Source: a bacterium (GTDB lineage Bacteria > Omnitrophota > Gorgyraeia > Velamenicoccales > JABMQK01). From it: 5,497 bases of DNA. Position numbers and translations under genes: made by a program. The stretch is taken from positions 1 through 5,497 of the forward strand of contig JABMQK010000088.1 in NCBI GenBank assembly GCA_013203265.1, written 5' to 3'. The notes under the pieces are model-generated. The model saw only the letters and a list, made by a program, of their open reading frames with translations, was not told where the DNA came from and searched no databases. This document shows, in pieces, positions 4,389 through 5,497 of the stretch. Numbering within the stretch: the first letter of the stretch is position 1; every line of letters starts with the position of its first letter.

Positions 4389-5497
4389 ATGAAAGTTTCA
4401 TTAGACTGGTTAAAAGATTACGTAGATATAAAAACAAGCCCTGAAGTTTTGGCCCAGAAGCTTACGATGGCCGGTCTTGAGGTAACTTCTTTAGAAGAAA
4501 AAGAGACAAGCACAGTATTTGAAATAGAGGTTACTTCTAATAGGCCGGACTGCTTGAGTGTATTAGGCATTGCGCAAGAGGTTGCAGCTATATTAGATTC
4601 AAAATCAAAAATCAAAAAATCACAACAAAAATACAAAATTAGAAAATCAAAAACACTTAGCTTAAAATCTAATTTTATTAAGATTCAGGATAAAGAGGAT
4701 TGTTCGTTTTACAGAGGGTGTTTAATCGCTGATGTTAAGGTTGGTCCATCTCCCAAATGGCTGCGGGACAGAATTGAGTCTTTAGGAATACATCCTGTAA
4801 ATAACATCGTCGATATTACTAACTATTGTCTCTTGGAATACGGACAGCCCCTTCACGCTTTTGATTATGATAAGATTGTTGAACAGATTGTTGTGCGTCG
4901 TGCAAGAAAGGCAGAGAAAATTTTAACTATTGATGGAACAGAGAGGCAGCTGAGCGAAAATATTTTAGTAATAAGCGATAAAAATAAGGCCATCGCTATC
5001 GCTGGGATTATGGGAGATAAACTTAGCGAAGTAGGGCCGGTAACTAAAAATATTTTATTAGAAAGTGCTTGTTTTAACCCTGTTCTTACTCGGAGGGCTT
5101 CTCGGGAATTAGGGTTATCTAGCGAATCATCGTATCGTTTTGAACGGCAGGTTGCTTTTGAAAGAATAAGGGGGGCACAGGATAGAGCTGTAGAGTTAAT
5201 CTGTGAGATAGCCGATGGAAAAATCGTGGATGCAAAAGAAGCTGGTTTAAAGAGTAAGCCCAAAGAAGAACAAATTAAATTTGATTGTAAAAGGGCTAAT
5301 AACCTACTCTCTTTAAATATTAGCGTCGATAGAGTGAAAAGGATATTTACTTCTTTGGGTTTTTCTTGCAGGAAGACTGCAAAGGATATGTTATTGGTAA
5401 AGATTCCTCAGTTGCGGAGCGATATTAGGATTGAGGAAGATTTGGTTGAAGAGTTGGCCCGCATATACGGATATAACAATATTCCTTCTACTCTTCC
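4389..5497 (+). CDS. pheT: Phenylalanyl-tRNA synthetase beta subunit, 3' end outside window; lacks the B2/EMAP-II domain
   Basis: The frame is open to the window end (369 codons seen). PheT is the large subunit of the (alpha-beta)2 enzyme; it binds tRNA and edits Tyr-tRNA-Phe. Residues 1-33 (MKVSLDWLKDYVDI, LTMAGLEV) are the first half of domain B1. They run almost directly into FEIEVTSNRPDCLSVLGIAQEVAAI (44-68), the second half of B1. In E. coli about 110 residues forming the EMAP-II-like tRNA-binding domain B2 lie between these blocks; here it is absent. The B3/B4 editing region follows (about 105-275: INNIVDITNY-type VNNIVDITNY, GQPLHAFD with H156, NILLESACF with E225), then B5 (about 295-365, SDIRIEEDLVEELARIYGYNNIP). 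RFERQVA replaces the common RFERGVD. Residues 71-88 are a Lys/Ser/Gln-rich linker from A-rich DNA. ATG 4389 fits the family N-terminus but has no clear ribosome site. Catalytic-like B6/B7 and anticodon-binding B8 domains are not visible. Confidence 0.95.
   Translation, partial: MKVSLDWLKDYVDIKTSPEVLAQKLTMAGLEVTSLEEKETSTVFEIEVTSNRPDCLSVLGIAQEVAAILDSKSKIKKSQQKYKIRKSKTLSLKSNFIKIQDKEDCSFYRGCLIADVKVGPSPKWLRDRIESLGIHPVNNIVDITNYCLLEYGQPLHAFDYDKIVEQIVVRRARKAEKILTIDGTERQLSENILVISDKNKAIAIAGIMGDKLSEVGPVTKNILLESACFNPVLTRRASRELGLSSESSYRFERQVAFERIRGAQDRAVELICEIADGKIVDAKEAGLKSKPKEEQIKFDCKRANNLLSLNISVDRVKRIFTSLGFSCRKTAKDMLLVKIPQLRSDIRIEEDLVEELARIYGYNNIPSTL
4410..4428 (+). repeat. 19-bp direct repeat, copy 2 (pheT codons for LKDYVDI)
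   Basis: This copy is identical to 4309-4327 and encodes part of the family-conserved PheT N-terminus (WLKDYVDI), so it is presumably the ancestral copy. Flanking bases differ on both sides, so the identity is exactly 19 bp. Confidence 0.85.
4599..4653 (+). repeat. A-rich low-complexity tract inside pheT
   Basis: Reiterated short units of the form (A)4-6TC, for example at 4601-4621 and 4643-4649, make a tract almost free of G. It encodes the Lys/Ser/Gln-rich residues 71-88 of PheT, between domain B1 and the B3/B4 region, where family members normally have a variable linker. It may be slippage-expanded or a decayed repeat insertion. Confidence 0.5.

Noticed and set aside
4865..5263. 132-residue ORF on the minus strand
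   Set aside because: It is wholly antisense to well-conserved pheT codons, has no recognisable domain and no ribosome site; it is a coding shadow.

Overview
The window is a compact, low-GC stretch (A+T rich by eye) with every gene on the + strand and almost no intergenic space, so it reads as one long co-directional cluster. It has two blocks. The left block is a Trk/Ktr-type potassium uptake module: the C-terminal end of one TrkA-like RCK protein (2-361), a complete second TrkA-like protein (364-1026), an uncatalogued 39-residue membrane ORF (1047-1166), and the TrkH pore subunit (1163-2674). The right block is a signal-peptide/OB-fold-like membrane-anchored protein (2678-3166), then pheS (3127-4290) and the 5' two thirds or less of pheT (4389 to the window end). 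Spacing is 2 nt, 20 nt, a 4-nt ATGA overlap, 3 nt and a 40-nt overlap. Only the pheS-pheT gap (98 nt) is large, and it is filled by a palindromic repeat. No promoter or terminator is convincing anywhere in the window.

The potassium module can be read as a complete machine. TrkH forms the K+-conducting pore and keeps all four filter loops and the glycine-rich intramembrane gate loop. Two separate single-module RCK proteins replace the two-module TrkA of E. coli and would form a cytosolic nucleotide-sensing ring. The tiny hydrophobic protein, translationally tied to trkH, may be an accessory subunit. pheS and pheT encode the two subunits of phenylalanyl-tRNA synthetase. The gene between the blocks encodes an exported, C-terminally anchored protein with a His/Cys-rich motif; its function is unknown to me.

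The most unusual feature is repeat DNA placed inside and between essential tRNA-synthetase genes. pheS carries two in-frame extra segments. One is built from an 18-bp direct repeat (3607-3668) and the other is bounded by an inverted repeat (4120-4179); both sit in loops just before conserved catalytic motifs. A third, palindromic element fills the pheS-pheT gap, and pheT has a Lys-rich, A-rich low-complexity tract. This resembles in-frame palindromic element insertion as known from Rickettsia. In addition, PheT lacks the EMAP-II-like tRNA-binding domain (B2) that most bacterial PheT proteins have after about residue 40.

The organism is not identifiable with certainty. The low GC, dense operon, split TrkA, B2-less PheT and repeat-littered genes suggest an uncultured bacterial lineage (Omnitrophota-like is my guess, low confidence). 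Standard genetic code and bacterial-type PheRS exclude an archaeon or eukaryote nuclear genome.
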